From contig CAKMXJ010000039.1 of NCBI GenBank assembly GCA_928724745.1, positions 1-64,000 on the forward strand: DNA of 64,000 nt. Direction: 5' to 3'. The position numbers and the translations under genes were made by a program. The notes beneath the pieces were generated by a model. The model was not told where the DNA came from and made no database searches. It worked only from the letters and a program-made list of their open reading frames with translations. Each line of letters opens with the position of its first letter. Positions within the stretch are counted from its first letter, which is position 1. Below, in pieces: positions 1-8,809 of the stretch. Source of the DNA: Anthracocystis setariae (taxonomy: Eukaryota > Basidiomycota > Ustilaginomycetes > Ustilaginales > Ustilaginaceae).

Positions 1-78
1 CCCTAACCCTAACCCTAACCCTAACCCTAACCCTAACCCTAACCCTAACCCTAACCCTAACCCTAACCCTAACCCTAA
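1..78. repeat. Left telomere, 13 CCCTAA repeats
   Basis: Thirteen uninterrupted CCCTAA units start at base 1 and read toward the chromosome interior in the orientation expected for a left end (TTAGGG on the outgoing minus strand). They are followed by one irregular C-rich unit and then directly by coding sequence of the truncated gene at 84-938. TTAGGG is the telomere repeat of most filamentous fungi and basidiomycetes. The tract is short, so more repeats may have been lost at the sequence end. Confidence 0.97.
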
Positions 79-83
79 CCCCC

Positions 84-938
84 CTAGCCGTCCACCGGCA
101 TGTCCTCCACTTCCTCCAACCGCAACTCTGGCTGCTGTTGCTGTTGCTCCAGCTGCTCTGGCACAGGTGCTGGCAGCTGCGGCAGTGTCTCCCCCTCTGC
201 CTCTTCATCTGACGGGTCCTCCAATTCCTCCACCTGCTGCTCCAGAGACGGAATGGGGAAAGGATCCGGCACTTCACCAGAGGACGCGTCAGGCTGGAAA
301 CTATTTTCCATTTCTTCAGCCTCTGGCTCCAGTGCCGGCACTAGCTCAGTCTCTCCGTCTGCCTCCTCTCCCAATTCTGCTGCCGCTTCCACCTCAGCCT
401 CTGCCTCTGCCTCTGCAAAGACCACATCCAAGTTGTCCTCCACAAGCATCAGGGGAAAATCCTCTGAGCTCTCCACGCTAACCTCTGAATTTGAATCAGA
501 ATTCAATTCAATTGAATCCTCCTCTGCTAGAATTGCTGGATCCAACACGGCAAGGAAAGGGTCGGCAGGTTGCTCTTCTGCCGCAGGCGCAGTTGCAAGC
601 TCTGGACTCACCGCATCTTGAGTTACCGCATCTTGAGAGACTGCTGCTGCTGTTGTTGTTGTTGTCGTTGCTGCTGGTGCTGATGCTGCCGGTGCTGATG
701 CAGGCGTAGGTTGAGCCTGACTTGATTGAGTTGCTGCACCTTGACATTTGCGGATGCCTTGATGCTTGAGGAGTGCTGCTGCATTCATCACAACTTGTCC
801 GCAAGTACATGCTACAAGTCCAGCAGCTGCCGCTGCCTCTGGACTGACAGGCACACCACTGTGAGTCTTGCGCAAGTGGTTGGTGATGTTGCTTGCGGCA
901 TAGGCATAGTTGCATACGGGGCAGGTGATCTGCGACAT
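84..938 (-). pseudogene. Zinc-finger/acidic N-terminus of a subtelomeric gene, truncated by the telomere
   Basis: This 284-codon reading frame starts at the ATG at 938 and runs toward the telomere. Residues 1-65 hold two zinc-knuckle-like motifs: C6-C9-H21-H26, then C44-C46-H59-C65. A Gln/Ala/Pro/Thr-rich stretch and a strongly acidic Glu/Ala/Ser linker follow. It is almost identical to the first part of the gene at 8,810-11,645, but stops at the sequence MPVDG, where the other copy continues for about 690 codons. The stop TAG at 84-86 comes from the join with the telomere repeats. The C-run at 191-195 has five C here, which keeps the frame open; the other copy has six. The function is unknown; paired zinc knuckles could bind DNA or protein. 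It may be expressed as a short protein, but structurally it is a broken copy. Confidence 0.8.
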
Positions 939-1007
939 GTTGATTGAGTATGATGAGCGGTTGTCAAAAAAGGAATGCAACGGTGTTGCAAATATCAAAG
1001 CTTTTGT

Positions 1008-1632
1008 AGTGGACCGTCTTGCTGTTGAAGCTGACCGTCTTCCAGTTCTAGTAGACCGCCTTGCAATTGTAGTGGACCGTCTCCAAATTGTAGTGTTGTA
1101 GTTGACCGTCTTCCAATTGTAGCAGACCGTCTTGGATTTGTAGTGGACCGTCTTGGATTTGTAGCAGACCGTCTTGGACTTGTAGTTGACCGTCTTGGAT
1201 TTGTAGCAGACCGTCTTGGATTTGTAGTGGACCGTCTTGGATTTGTAGTGGACCGTCTTGGATTTGTAGCAGACCGTCTTGGATTTGTAGTGGACCGTCT
1301 TCCATTTGTAGCAGACCGTCTTGGATTTGTAGTGGACCGTCTTCCATTTGTAGTAGACCGTCTTGGAGTTGTAGTAGACCGTCTTCCATTTGTAGTAGAC
1401 CGTCTTGGAAATTGTAGTAGACCGTCTTGGAAATTGTAGTAGACCGTCTTGGACTTGTAGTGGACCGTCTTGGATTTGTAGTAGACCGTCTTCCCTGCTC
1501 AGCACGCTCAAAAAAGTTGAATTTGTATTGGACCGTCTTCCAATTTGTATTGGACCGTCTTGCCAGATGAATACAGACGCGTCTCACAATTCAATTGGAC
1601 CGTGTTCCAATTTTCAAATGGACCGTCTTCCA
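1008..1632. repeat. 21-bp minisatellite, about 27 units (copy 1)
   Basis: About 23 head-to-tail units of roughly 21 bp, type GTAGTGGACCGTCTTGGATTT, lie at 1,010-1,490. A few 20-bp variants (AATTTGTATTGGACCGTCTT) follow up to about 1,630. GACCGTC is the most constant part. The array starts about 70 bp upstream of the start codon at 938. Because the unit length is a multiple of three, several frames stay open on both strands; those frames are not genes. The same array lies upstream of the copy at 11,645 with fewer units (about 14 plus 5), and a decayed version lies upstream of the stub at 12,373. Confidence 0.93.
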
Positions 1633-1673
1633 GAGGGCCAGACGCGAGCTGCCCACCTGGGGATAAGCATTAG

Positions 1674-1693
1674 AACCCTAACCCTAACTAACC
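1674..1693 (+). repeat. Interstitial telomeric tract 1
   Basis: AACCCTAACCCTAACTAACC follows the junction sequence GGGGATAAGCATTAG. It has the same orientation as the terminal telomere and separates the zinc-finger/minisatellite block from the CACGTG repeat block. Confidence 0.85.
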
Positions 1694-1696
1694 GAA

Positions 1697-1990
1697 TTTC
1701 GGACGCCTTCGGACGTGTTAGAACACGTGTTGTGACACATGCTGACTAAGCGGAAAAAGCAGGAATTTCCTGACGTCTCCGGCTGTGTTAGATGACGTGT
1801 TGTGACACGTTCTGAACAAGCAGAAAAAGCAGGAATTTAGGACGCTTCCGGACGTGTTAGAGCACGTGTTGTGACACGTTCTGAACAAGCAGAAAAAAGC
1901 AGGAATTTCCGACGTCTCCGGACGTGTTAGAACACGTGTTGTGACACGTTCTGAACAAGCAAAAAAAGCAGGAATTTCGGACGCGTCCGG
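1697..1990. repeat. 69-70-bp CACGTG repeat, about 4 units (copy 1)
   Basis: Roughly four units of about 70 bp each contain TCCGGACGTGTTAGAACACG, then TGTTGTGACACGTTCTGAAC and AAGCAGAAAAAGCAGGAATT. Each unit has an imperfect 20-bp palindrome centred on CACGTG (GTTAGAACACGTGTTGTGAC), matching its reverse complement at 16 of 20 positions. Three more units lie at 3,650-3,845. CACGTG is the core site of bHLH factors of the Cbf1 class; binding here is only a possibility. Confidence 0.88.
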
Positions 1991-2156
1991 TCTAATTTGT
2001 ATTGGACCGTCTTAATTTGTATTGGACCGTCTTAATTTGTATTGGACCGTCTTCCAATTTGAATACAAAACGCGTCTCAGATTTCAATTCCAATTTTCAA
2101 ATGGACCGTCTTCCAGAGCTGCCTAGCTCCGGATAAGCATTAGAACCCTAACCCTA
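1990..2156. repeat. Short GGACCGTC array ending in an interstitial telomere tract (copy 1)
   Basis: Three or four 20-bp units of AATTTGTATTGGACCGTCTT are followed by a tail containing ACGCGTCTC and the junction GGATAAGCATTAG. The tail ends in AACCCTAACCCTA at 2,144-2,156. The same block with one more 20-bp unit lies at 3,845-4,030, again after the CACGTG repeats, so the two repeat families travel together as one module. Confidence 0.85.
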
Positions 2157-2570
2157 TGCTGCTGAGGTTGACATCAAGCTTGAAGGTGATGAGGGCTGGT
2201 GTGCATCCTGGTGAGGTTGGCAATCAGTATCAGACAGGCAAGGTTGAGGCCAATGTGGACCCTACTAAGGTTGAGGTAGACCATACCAAGATTGACATCC
2301 AGGTTGAGGGTGGACTTGCCAAGCCTGACCATGTTGAGCTCAAACCTCCAGAGGTTGATCATGCTAGGCTTGCACCTCCTGAGGTTGACCATACTGAGGT
2401 TGAGGTAGAGGTTGAGGCTTGGGCTGGCTAGGTTGCAGACATTGAGGTTGAGGTTGAGGCTAGTGAGGTTGCAGAGGTTGAGGTTGAGGTTGAGGCTGGC
2501 TAGGTTGTGGAGGTGGAGGTCCGGGTTGCTGAGGTTGCAGGCTAGGTTGGCTAGGTTAAGGAGGTTGTCA
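2157..2570. repeat. GAGGTT-type simple repeat array (copy 1)
   Basis: A G/T-rich array built on GAGGTT and longer variants (GAGGTTGACCAT, GAGGTTGAGGTTGAGG) fills this stretch. Frames read through it as Leu/Arg-rich or Leu/Asn-rich strings, typical translation artefacts of a hexamer repeat. The distal part, from 2,323 on, recurs at 4,031 onward. I see no gene here. Confidence 0.8.
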
Positions 2571-2861
2571 ACCTCAACAACATTGAATGATGACATACAG
2601 CCTCAACCATTTAATTTGAGATGATATGGCTATCCATTCCCTTACCTGTGGGCCCCAGTGTATGTGTCCAGCGCATCTGCAGACAAGTCAATTAGCCGAA
2701 TCAACTCAAGGTCAAAAAACTTTGACGGCTCGGAAAGTTGCAATTTTTGTTAAACTTTAACAAAATTTGTAACTATTCCGGTAGCTTATAGTCCCATTGA
2801 GGTTGCCAGATCATAAGAAGGCCAAGTGGTTTTTCCTTGAGCACCAGAACCTCTAATAACC
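2323..2861. repeat. 539-bp subtelomeric duplication, copy 1
   Basis: This block, from GCCTGACCATGTTGAGC to CTCTAATAACC, corresponds to 4,031-4,569 at a constant offset of 1,708 bp, so the two copies have no net insertions or deletions. Spot comparison showed no differences. Copy 2 is preceded directly by AACCCTAACCCTA, whereas copy 1 is embedded in a longer GAGGTT array. A third, short fragment (3,481-3,541) repeats the last 60 bp. Confidence 0.9.
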
Positions 2862-2969
2862 CTAAATTTGGCTGTCCATTGGGGTGACGTACAAATGGAG
2901 GGGCCCGCCATTTGGCAGGGAAATGGGCGACGGACTTGACCGTCGCGTGCAGCCGGCGCACCACGGCCT

Positions 2970-3450
2970 AGGGCTAGGGTTGGGTCGGGGTCAAAACCCA
3001 AGTCACCGTATCTCAGCAACCAGGGATGCGCTCCCTCTGAAACTTCACTGCTAGCATCTCCTAGCATGTGTGAGCAAGTTTGATTAAGCTAGCGTGGAGA
3101 TTGGAGGTGGTCCATTTTCCCACTTTCAAAGGGGGGACCCTTGGAGCTTCGACCGAAATCTCCAAAAACGACAAGTCGGCCATAGCTCCACAACCACTTT
3201 GCGCCCTTCCATGGGAGTTTCAGGGTGTTCATTTGGGCCTATTTGAGCCATAGTTTACTATGGGTGCGTCCCTGAAAAGTGAAATTTTTGCCAACCCGAG
3301 TCGAGTCGGCCCAATATTGACGGAGCCGTACAGCAACATTTTATTATGCAACTTGCGTAGGGTTAAGTAATCAAATATACCTATTTTGGGTAGATGAACA
3401 ACTTTTATTAAGCAACCCTACCCTGTTTGTAAAAGCACACCCCCTTGTAA
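2970..3450. repeat. Subtelomeric block E, copy 1 (contains about 170-bp satellite units)
   Basis: The block from AGGGTTGGGTCGGGGTC to CACCCCCTTGTAACCC recurs at 4,929-5,409 with few differences. It contains a degenerate unit with the landmarks TATCTCAGCAACCAGGGATG, CATCTCCTAGCAT and TAGCGTGGAGATTGGAGG. In this copy it ends in GTAACCCTAGGATAAGCATT, then AACCCTAACCC at 3,469-3,479. In copy 2 it runs directly into the OTU-type reading frame. I see no coding potential. Confidence 0.85.
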
Positions 3451-3468
3451 CCCTAGGATAAGCATTAG

Positions 3469-3566
3469 AACCCTAACCCATTGACGTTGCCAGATCATAA
3501 GAAGGCCAAGTGGTTTTTCCTTGAGCACCAGAACCTCTAATACCCCTAACCCTAACCTAACCCTAA
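3469..3566 (+). repeat. Interstitial telomeric tracts flanking a 60-bp fragment
   Basis: Two telomere-like tracts, AACCCTAACCC at 3,469-3,479 and ACCCCTAACCCTAACCTAAC at 3,542-3,561 (continuing to 3,566), flank a 60-bp fragment. That fragment is also found at 2,797-2,857 and 4,505-4,565. All tracts have the orientation of the terminal telomere. Confidence 0.85.
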
Positions 3567-3649
3567 AAAAGCGGCCATAAATAAATTAAGAATAAATCAG
3601 ACAATCAAATAGCCAAAAATTCCGGCCCTGAAATAAAATTTTAATGGTG

Positions 3650-3845
3650 AATGTTAGATCACATGATGTGACACGTTCTGAACAAGCAAAAAAAGCAGGA
3701 ATTTCGGACGCCTCCGGACATGTTAGAACACGTGTTGTGACACAAGCAAAAAAGCAGGAATTTCGGACGCCTCCGGACGTGTTAGAACACGTGTTGTGAC
3801 ACGTGCTGAACAAGCAAAAAAGCAGGAATTTCGGACGCTTCCGGT
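3650..3845. repeat. 69-70-bp CACGTG repeat, 3 units (copy 2)
   Basis: Three units of the repeat described at 1,697-1,990, with the same CACGTG palindrome and AGCAGGAATTTCGGACG tail. The middle unit is shortened between GTGACAC and AAGCA. The block is followed, as in copy 1, by the 20-bp GGACCGTC array. Confidence 0.87.
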
Positions 3846-4030
3846 CTAATTTGTATTGGACCGTCTTAATTTGTATTGGACCGTCTTAATTTGTATTGGA
3901 CCGTCTTAATTTGTATTGGACCGTCTTCCAATTTGAATACAAAACGCGTCTCAGATTTCAATTCCAATTTTCAAATGGACCGTCTTCCAGAGCTGCCTAG
4001 CTGGGGATAAGCATTAGAACCCTAACCCTA
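3845..4030. repeat. Short GGACCGTC array ending in an interstitial telomere tract (copy 2)
   Basis: Four AATTTGTATTGGACCGTCTT units with the same tail as 1,990-2,156, ending in GGGGATAAGCATTAG and AACCCTAACCCTA (4,018-4,030). The 539-bp duplication begins at the next base. Confidence 0.85.
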
Positions 4031-4569
4031 GCCTGACCATGTTGAGCTCAAACCTCCAGAGGTTGATCATGCTAGGCTTGCACCTCCTGAGGTTGACCAT
4101 ACTGAGGTTGAGGTAGAGGTTGAGGCTTGGGCTGGCTAGGTTGCAGACATTGAGGTTGAGGTTGAGGCTAGTGAGGTTGCAGAGGTTGAGGTTGAGGTTG
4201 AGGCTGGCTAGGTTGTGGAGGTGGAGGTCCGGGTTGCTGAGGTTGCAGGCTAGGTTGGCTAGGTTAAGGAGGTTGTCAACCTCAACAACATTGAATGATG
4301 ACATACAGCCTCAACCATTTAATTTGAGATGATATGGCTATCCATTCCCTTACCTGTGGGCCCCAGTGTATGTGTCCAGCGCATCTGCAGACAAGTCAAT
4401 TAGCCGAATCAACTCAAGGTCAAAAAACTTTGACGGCTCGGAAAGTTGCAATTTTTGTTAAACTTTAACAAAATTTGTAACTATTCCGGTAGCTTATAGT
4501 CCCATTGAGGTTGCCAGATCATAAGAAGGCCAAGTGGTTTTTCCTTGAGCACCAGAACCTCTAATAACC
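4031..4569. repeat. 539-bp subtelomeric duplication, copy 2
   Basis: Counterpart of 2,323-2,861 at a constant 1,708-bp offset, including the GAGGTT array and the conserved TGACATACAGCCTCAACC segment. Identical length and apparent sequence identity suggest recent duplication or gene conversion. Downstream it joins a different sequence (4,570-4,928) from copy 1. Confidence 0.9.
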
Positions 4570-4928
4570 ATACCGTGTGAGAGTGTGCAACATAGCTTGA
4601 GCAGCCACCGTGTGGTATCGGTAAGACTCGGAGTCACTGTAGCTGCCACACCAGAGACCGCCAGAGCCTGAGACTTTGGCTCCAGTGTCTCCTATAGTGC
4701 GTCACCAACTTCCATTAAGGTAGCGTAGAGATCCAATGACTTCAACTTTCACGTATCGGACTCGTGTCGGTATCGGTGAGACACGTAAGTGATCATACCA
4801 CCGCACACACTCCACCAACTGCTCTGAAACTCTGATGCTGTCCTCTCCTAGCATATAGAAGGAAGTCTTATTAGTGTAGCGTAGAGATGGGAGGAGGTCC
4901 ACCTCCAACGTCCCTGACATGGTCACGT
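4570..4928. repeat. Degenerate about 170-bp satellite units specific to copy 2
   Basis: This stretch is absent from the matching place in copy 1. It holds about two diverged units of the satellite seen in block E, for example around TCTCCTAGCATATAGAAGG and GTAGCGTAGAGATGGGAGG. No gene is visible. Confidence 0.6.
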
Positions 4929-5409
4929 AGGGTCAGGGTTGGGTTGGGGTCAAAACCCGAGTCACCGTATCTCAGCAACCAGGGATGCGCTCCCTCTGAA
5001 ACTTCACTGCTAGCATCTCCTAGCATGTGTGAGCAAGTTTGATTAAGCTAGCGTGGAGATTGGAGGTGGTCCATTTTCCCACTTTCAAAGGGGGGACCCT
5101 TGGAGCTTCGACCAAAATCTCCAAAACGACAAGTCGGCCATAGCTCCACAACCACTTTGCGCCCTTCCATGGGAGTTTCAGGGTGTTCATTTGGGCCTAT
5201 TTGAGCCATAGCTTACTATGGGTGCGTCCCTGAAAAGTGAAATTTTTGCCAACCCGAGTCGAGTTGGCCCAATATTGACGGAGCCGTACAGCAACATTTT
5301 ATTATGCAACTTGCGTAGGGTTAAGTAATCAAATATACCTATTTTGGGTAGATGAACAACTTTTATTAAGCAACCCTACCCTGTTTGTAATTCAGACCCC
5401 CTTGTAAGG
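4929..5409. repeat. Subtelomeric block E, copy 2
   Basis: Counterpart of 2,970-3,450. It ends near 5,405, exactly where similarity of the downstream reading frame to its paralogue begins. The block therefore appears to have replaced the 5' part of the OTU-family gene at 5,356-7,351. Confidence 0.85.
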
Positions 5410-7351
5410 GTACCTTATCCCGAGACACCGGAGGATCTAGATGGGTTTAGCTTCACTTGCAACCCCTGGAACCTACTTTCAACCTTTGGCAAGTACAGTA
5501 TTGTTACCTTAACCTCCCATGCACCCCAGATCAGGGATGTCAAGTACTATGAAGGTTGGGTCTACCTAGGTACAGGCCCCTGTGTACTGAAGATCCACCC
5601 TAGGTACAAGGTACCTCTCCTGCAGGAACTGAACTACACCCTCACTCTGCAGGCGTCAAACTACCCTACAACCATGATTGAGGGTAGTCAGCATGTTACC
5701 ATGTACGACCTTGTAGATAGGTTGGAGTCGGTTGGCTGTACTTCAGTCCGGGTTCAAAGCTATGGAATGAAGTTCAACCTAGATGATGTACCGGTTGAAC
5801 ATCTGGTCAACCTAGGTGAACCCGAGCATCCCCTAGCTGCAACCAACTTCTATGACATTGGAAGGAACTATGCCCAGGTTCATGTGGTGTTGGTCAAGGC
5901 TCCCAACCTACCTTTAGGTACTTGTACCACCTATCCCATGCTTACAAGGTTGGGTGATGGTCATGGTTCCCTCAGTATGACTACCATGTACCGGGGTGAT
6001 ACCTACAAGATCAAGGTTTACCCCCTCCTTGTACATGCCATGAAGGCCACTTCAGGCAAGTTCAACAACTACAACCCTAGGTCCATCCATGCTTGCCGCC
6101 TCAAGGAAACCAACTTGTTGAACCGTCAAGATAGGTTGGCCAAGTTCCCAGCAGTTAAACTTGGTGGACTCCGGGTTGAAGTTACTGTCCATGCCAGTAC
6201 AGTGCAGGAAGCTAGGTTCAAGATCTATGATAGTGGGTTCTTGGAACTCAAGGAGTGGTTGAACCCCACTTTACCCCACATGGCCAACTGCCAACTTAGC
6301 CTCAAGTTCATCAAACGTAGGGACTACCTCAACAATTTCAACCAACTGCTCACCAAAGCTCAGGAACTTAGGGTCTTCCAGGGTAGAGCTACCAAGAAAC
6401 CAGGTAAGGTACGTACCTATATCCTGCAAGACCTGTTCAATGCCCTAGGTTGGAACTCAGGTATACGTACTTCAAGGTGGGAGAAGGACCTTGGACCCTG
6501 GTGGAACTGGACTCCAAGTACAGTTGACATTGATGAAGTGATGGAAACTGTAGTTGACCCCCAGTCCAGGTTCAAGGATCCCCCTCTTGGAGGAGGTTCA
6601 CCTGCAGGAGATCCTAAGGTGTGTCAAGATCTACAAGAGGGGAAGTAAGTACAGGGCATATGTACATGGGGCAAACGGCAGGAACCAACCTTTTGGGTCC
6701 AGTTCATCCAAGTTGGAGTTGGGTAAACAGGTCTTTGCCAAGTACAAGTACCAATGGACCAAGCATTGTTACCTTGTAGATGACCCTTTCCCTACTTCAA
6801 CCAAGTCAAGGGACCTTGACTCCAGCTTGGAGAAGTACAACATCCTGTTGACCCATGTTCTTGGACCTTTGGAGATCTTCTCTGAACTTCAAGGAAGTAA
6901 GAACTACCGTGTAACTGCCGGGTACATACAAGGAGATGGGAACTGCCAGTTCAGAGCCATTGCCAAGTTGGTTTATGGTACCCAGAAGTACCATGGTAAG
7001 GTGCGTGAAGAGGTGGTCAAGTACCTTGAACACCACCAACCCATGGTAGAAGCTCTCCTTGTGGCCACCAATGGTACTCCCCATGCCTTCAACCCACCCT
7101 GTACTGTGGCACAGTACCTTGAAGGTATGTACACCCTAGGTACATGGGGAGATGACGCTACCTTGTCAGCTGCTGTCAACTACTATGGACTGAAGTTGGT
7201 GGTAGTTAATGTGGACTGTACCCACTTTGAAGTGCAGGCAGAGCATGGAACCACAGATAAAGGTCAGTGGCATGCACTTTACTACACTGGCAACCACTAT
7301 GAACTGGTGTACAAGGTACCTTACCAGCCAGTTCCCTCCCCTTCACCCTAG
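5356..7351 (+). pseudogene. OTU-domain subtelomeric protein, 5'-truncated and frameshifted; catalytic OTU motif intact
   Basis: An open frame runs from 5,356 (after TGA at 5,353-5,355). Its translation resembles the core of the gene at 8,810-11,645 from about 5,410 on, upstream of the first in-frame ATG at 5,674. Shared landmarks include Y..GWVYLG versus F.HWVYFAE, LRVEVTV versus LRLEVTV-like, and LFNALGW versus LYNAMGW. The frame changes at the C5 run 6,580-6,584, after which similarity continues in the next frame to 7,351. The end is an OTU cysteine-protease domain: GDGNCQFRA with Cys at about 6,942-6,944, a WGDDATLSA segment, and the closing GNHYELVY with the likely catalytic His. OTU enzymes usually cleave ubiquitin; the substrate here is unknown. 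The zinc-finger N-terminus and the zinc ribbon of the paralogue are missing. Arg is largely AGG and the sequence looks CpG-poor, unlike core genes. It could still be expressed from 5,674 if the frameshift is a sequence error. Confidence 0.78.
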
Positions 7352-8029
7352 TTCAACTGTACACAGACCCTGCTTGTAGATACCTTGGCCCCAGTTGTAG
7401 ATAGTTTCCAGGACCTCATCTGAGGTTTTTCATCCCCACTACATCCAGTAGATGGGGGTTTTCCTCACAATGAAGTACCTTTGTCCATGTTAAACGTACC
7501 TGACCAAGCTTGACATGTAGTTGATGTGGGGTGTGGGTACCTTTGACCTTGGGTCTACTGACGTCAACATCATACCATAACCATGGTTGTACCAGGGTTG
7601 AAGCACCTTGAGCATACTTTACCACACTTTATGGTACTTCCGGCAGTCAATGGCACTTCACCCTAGGTTCAACCTAGGTTGGCCCTAGGTTCACCCCAAG
7701 TACATACCCCAGGTCAACCCCCCACTGAGACCAACTTTGAACCGCCATATCTCCGCAACCACGCACTTTCAAGGCTAGCCACGCTCCATACATACTCCCT
7801 ACACACCCCTCTACATGTTTACTTAAGACAGCAAGCCATTTGGAGGTGATCAAAAACTTTTTTTTTCTTCCCCGGGTGATCAGCCCACCACACCTTCAAC
7901 GCTAAATATCTCGGTAATGGCATTACTTGTTAACGCCAGACTTGGCACACACCCTCCGTTTGGGTCCCTCTACAAGTTCTATTAGTACAGATTTCACGGT
8001 GTGAAGCACCTCCGTGGGAGAGCCCTTGT
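7352..8029. other. Non-coding subtelomeric DNA with diverged satellite units
   Basis: No gene is seen. The first half is rich in CCTAGGTT and GTACCT words like the preceding gene. From about 7,735 two diverged units of the 170-bp satellite occur (GCCATATCTCCGCAACCACG, then TAAATATCTCGGTAATGGC). The stretch ends at an interstitial telomere tract. Confidence 0.55.
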
Positions 8030-8042
8030 AACCCTAACCCTA
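8030..8042 (+). repeat. Interstitial telomeric tract
   Basis: AACCCTAACCCTA follows AGAGCCCTTGT, the same CCCTTGTAACCC junction as at about 3,442-3,453. It has the same orientation as the telomere and marks a block boundary. Confidence 0.85.
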
Positions 8043-8139
8043 TGGCGGCCGGGCCTGTGACACACCTGAAGAGGTCAAGCAGGCCTACCGTCAACAGTGC
8101 CTGGATGCCTGGCAGCTGTTCCAGCCACTGCCTCAGTAG

Positions 8140-8258
8140 TTAGTTCATTCCGTGTCTCAGTGTTCATTCCGTGTCTCAGTGTTCATTCCGTGTCTCAGTG
8201 TTCATTCCGTGTCTCGGTGTTCATTCTGTGCCTCAGTGTTCATCCTGTGTCTCAACTT
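8140..8258. repeat. 19-bp tandem repeat, about 6 units
   Basis: Head-to-tail copies of TGTTCATTCCGTGTCTCAG, the last ones diverged. A related local repeat follows at 8,335-8,395. No gene is visible. Confidence 0.85.
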
Positions 8259-8334
8259 GATCTCTTACTTAATCCTGTGTTTCCAATTTGATCTCAGAGT
8301 CTAGTGTCCTGTGTTTTCCAAAGTGGAGTGGCAC

Positions 8335-8395
8335 ATGTTCGAAGTCTGGTGGCACGTGTTCAAAGTCTGGTGGCACGTGTTCAAAGCCTGGTGAT
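8335..8395. repeat. 21-bp tandem repeat, 3 units, with CACGTGTT
   Basis: Three units of GGCACGTGTTCAAAGTCTGG plus one base, the first with ACATG instead of ACGTG. CACGTGTT is also the centre of the 70-bp repeats nearer the telomere. Confidence 0.8.
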
Positions 8396-8540
8396 GTGTC
8401 TCTGACAAGCAAAAAACAAGGAATGCATCAACATTTAGTGAGAGTGCACATCCGCCCAGGTCAAATTGCTGACTGTTATAGCTCGGTGTGGTGGAGGATT
8501 AACATTGCGTACAATGCGGCAACACCAGAAATTCAAACCC

Positions 8541-8645
8541 CCCTTGGGATTCGAACCTGGTGCCCAGCCCGTCAAGGCCAGCCCCTTTTCCATAAATGGT
8601 TCTCAATGACTCCGAGGAGATCAACCACTGAGCTAATAGCACTCT
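8541..8645 (-). other. tRNA-like / SINE-like sequence with Pol III A and B boxes
   Basis: On the minus strand TAGCTCAGTGG (A-box-like, one mismatch to the usual consensus when extended by one base) is followed about 70 bp later by GGTTCGAATCC, a perfect B box. The two arms needed for a tRNA do not close well: the T stem pairs at only two positions next to the loop and the D stem is poor. It is therefore more likely a tRNA pseudogene or the head of a tRNA-derived SINE than a working tRNA. It lies about 160 bp past the 3' end of the gene at 8,810-11,645. Confidence 0.4.
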
Positions 8646-8809
8646 TGTTGCCGGTCTGGTCTCCTTTACCGTACATCAACCAATTTCTCTCACTATTGCT
8701 CACCGCTAATCCATTCAGCTCACCACACATACTTAAATCCTTCACCGCATTCAAGAAAAGGAATCCAAAATCACATCCCAAAATCACAGCACAAATTGGG
8801 AACACAAAA

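Noticed and set aside
1048..1587. Long open frames on both strands in the minisatellites (also 1,143-1,439, 11,617-12,282, 11,702-12,124)
   Set aside because: The repeat unit is a multiple of three without stops, so several frames stay open and give strings such as VVDRLGF or YKSKTV. They are translation artefacts of the array.
1008..1632. CRISPR-like array
   Set aside because: Units are contiguous 21-bp tandem repeats without unique spacers, in a eukaryotic genome.
2174..2596. Leu/Asn-rich protein from the GAGGTT array (also 4,014-4,304)
   Set aside because: Pure product of a simple hexamer repeat; it spans block junctions.
6645..6655. Splice donor GTAAGT that might rescue the plus-strand OTU copy
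   Set aside because: Similarity to the paralogue has already moved to the next frame about 60 bp earlier, so an intron starting here would not restore the aligned protein.
8541..8645. Functional tRNA gene
   Set aside because: The T and D stems do not pair; only the promoter boxes are good.
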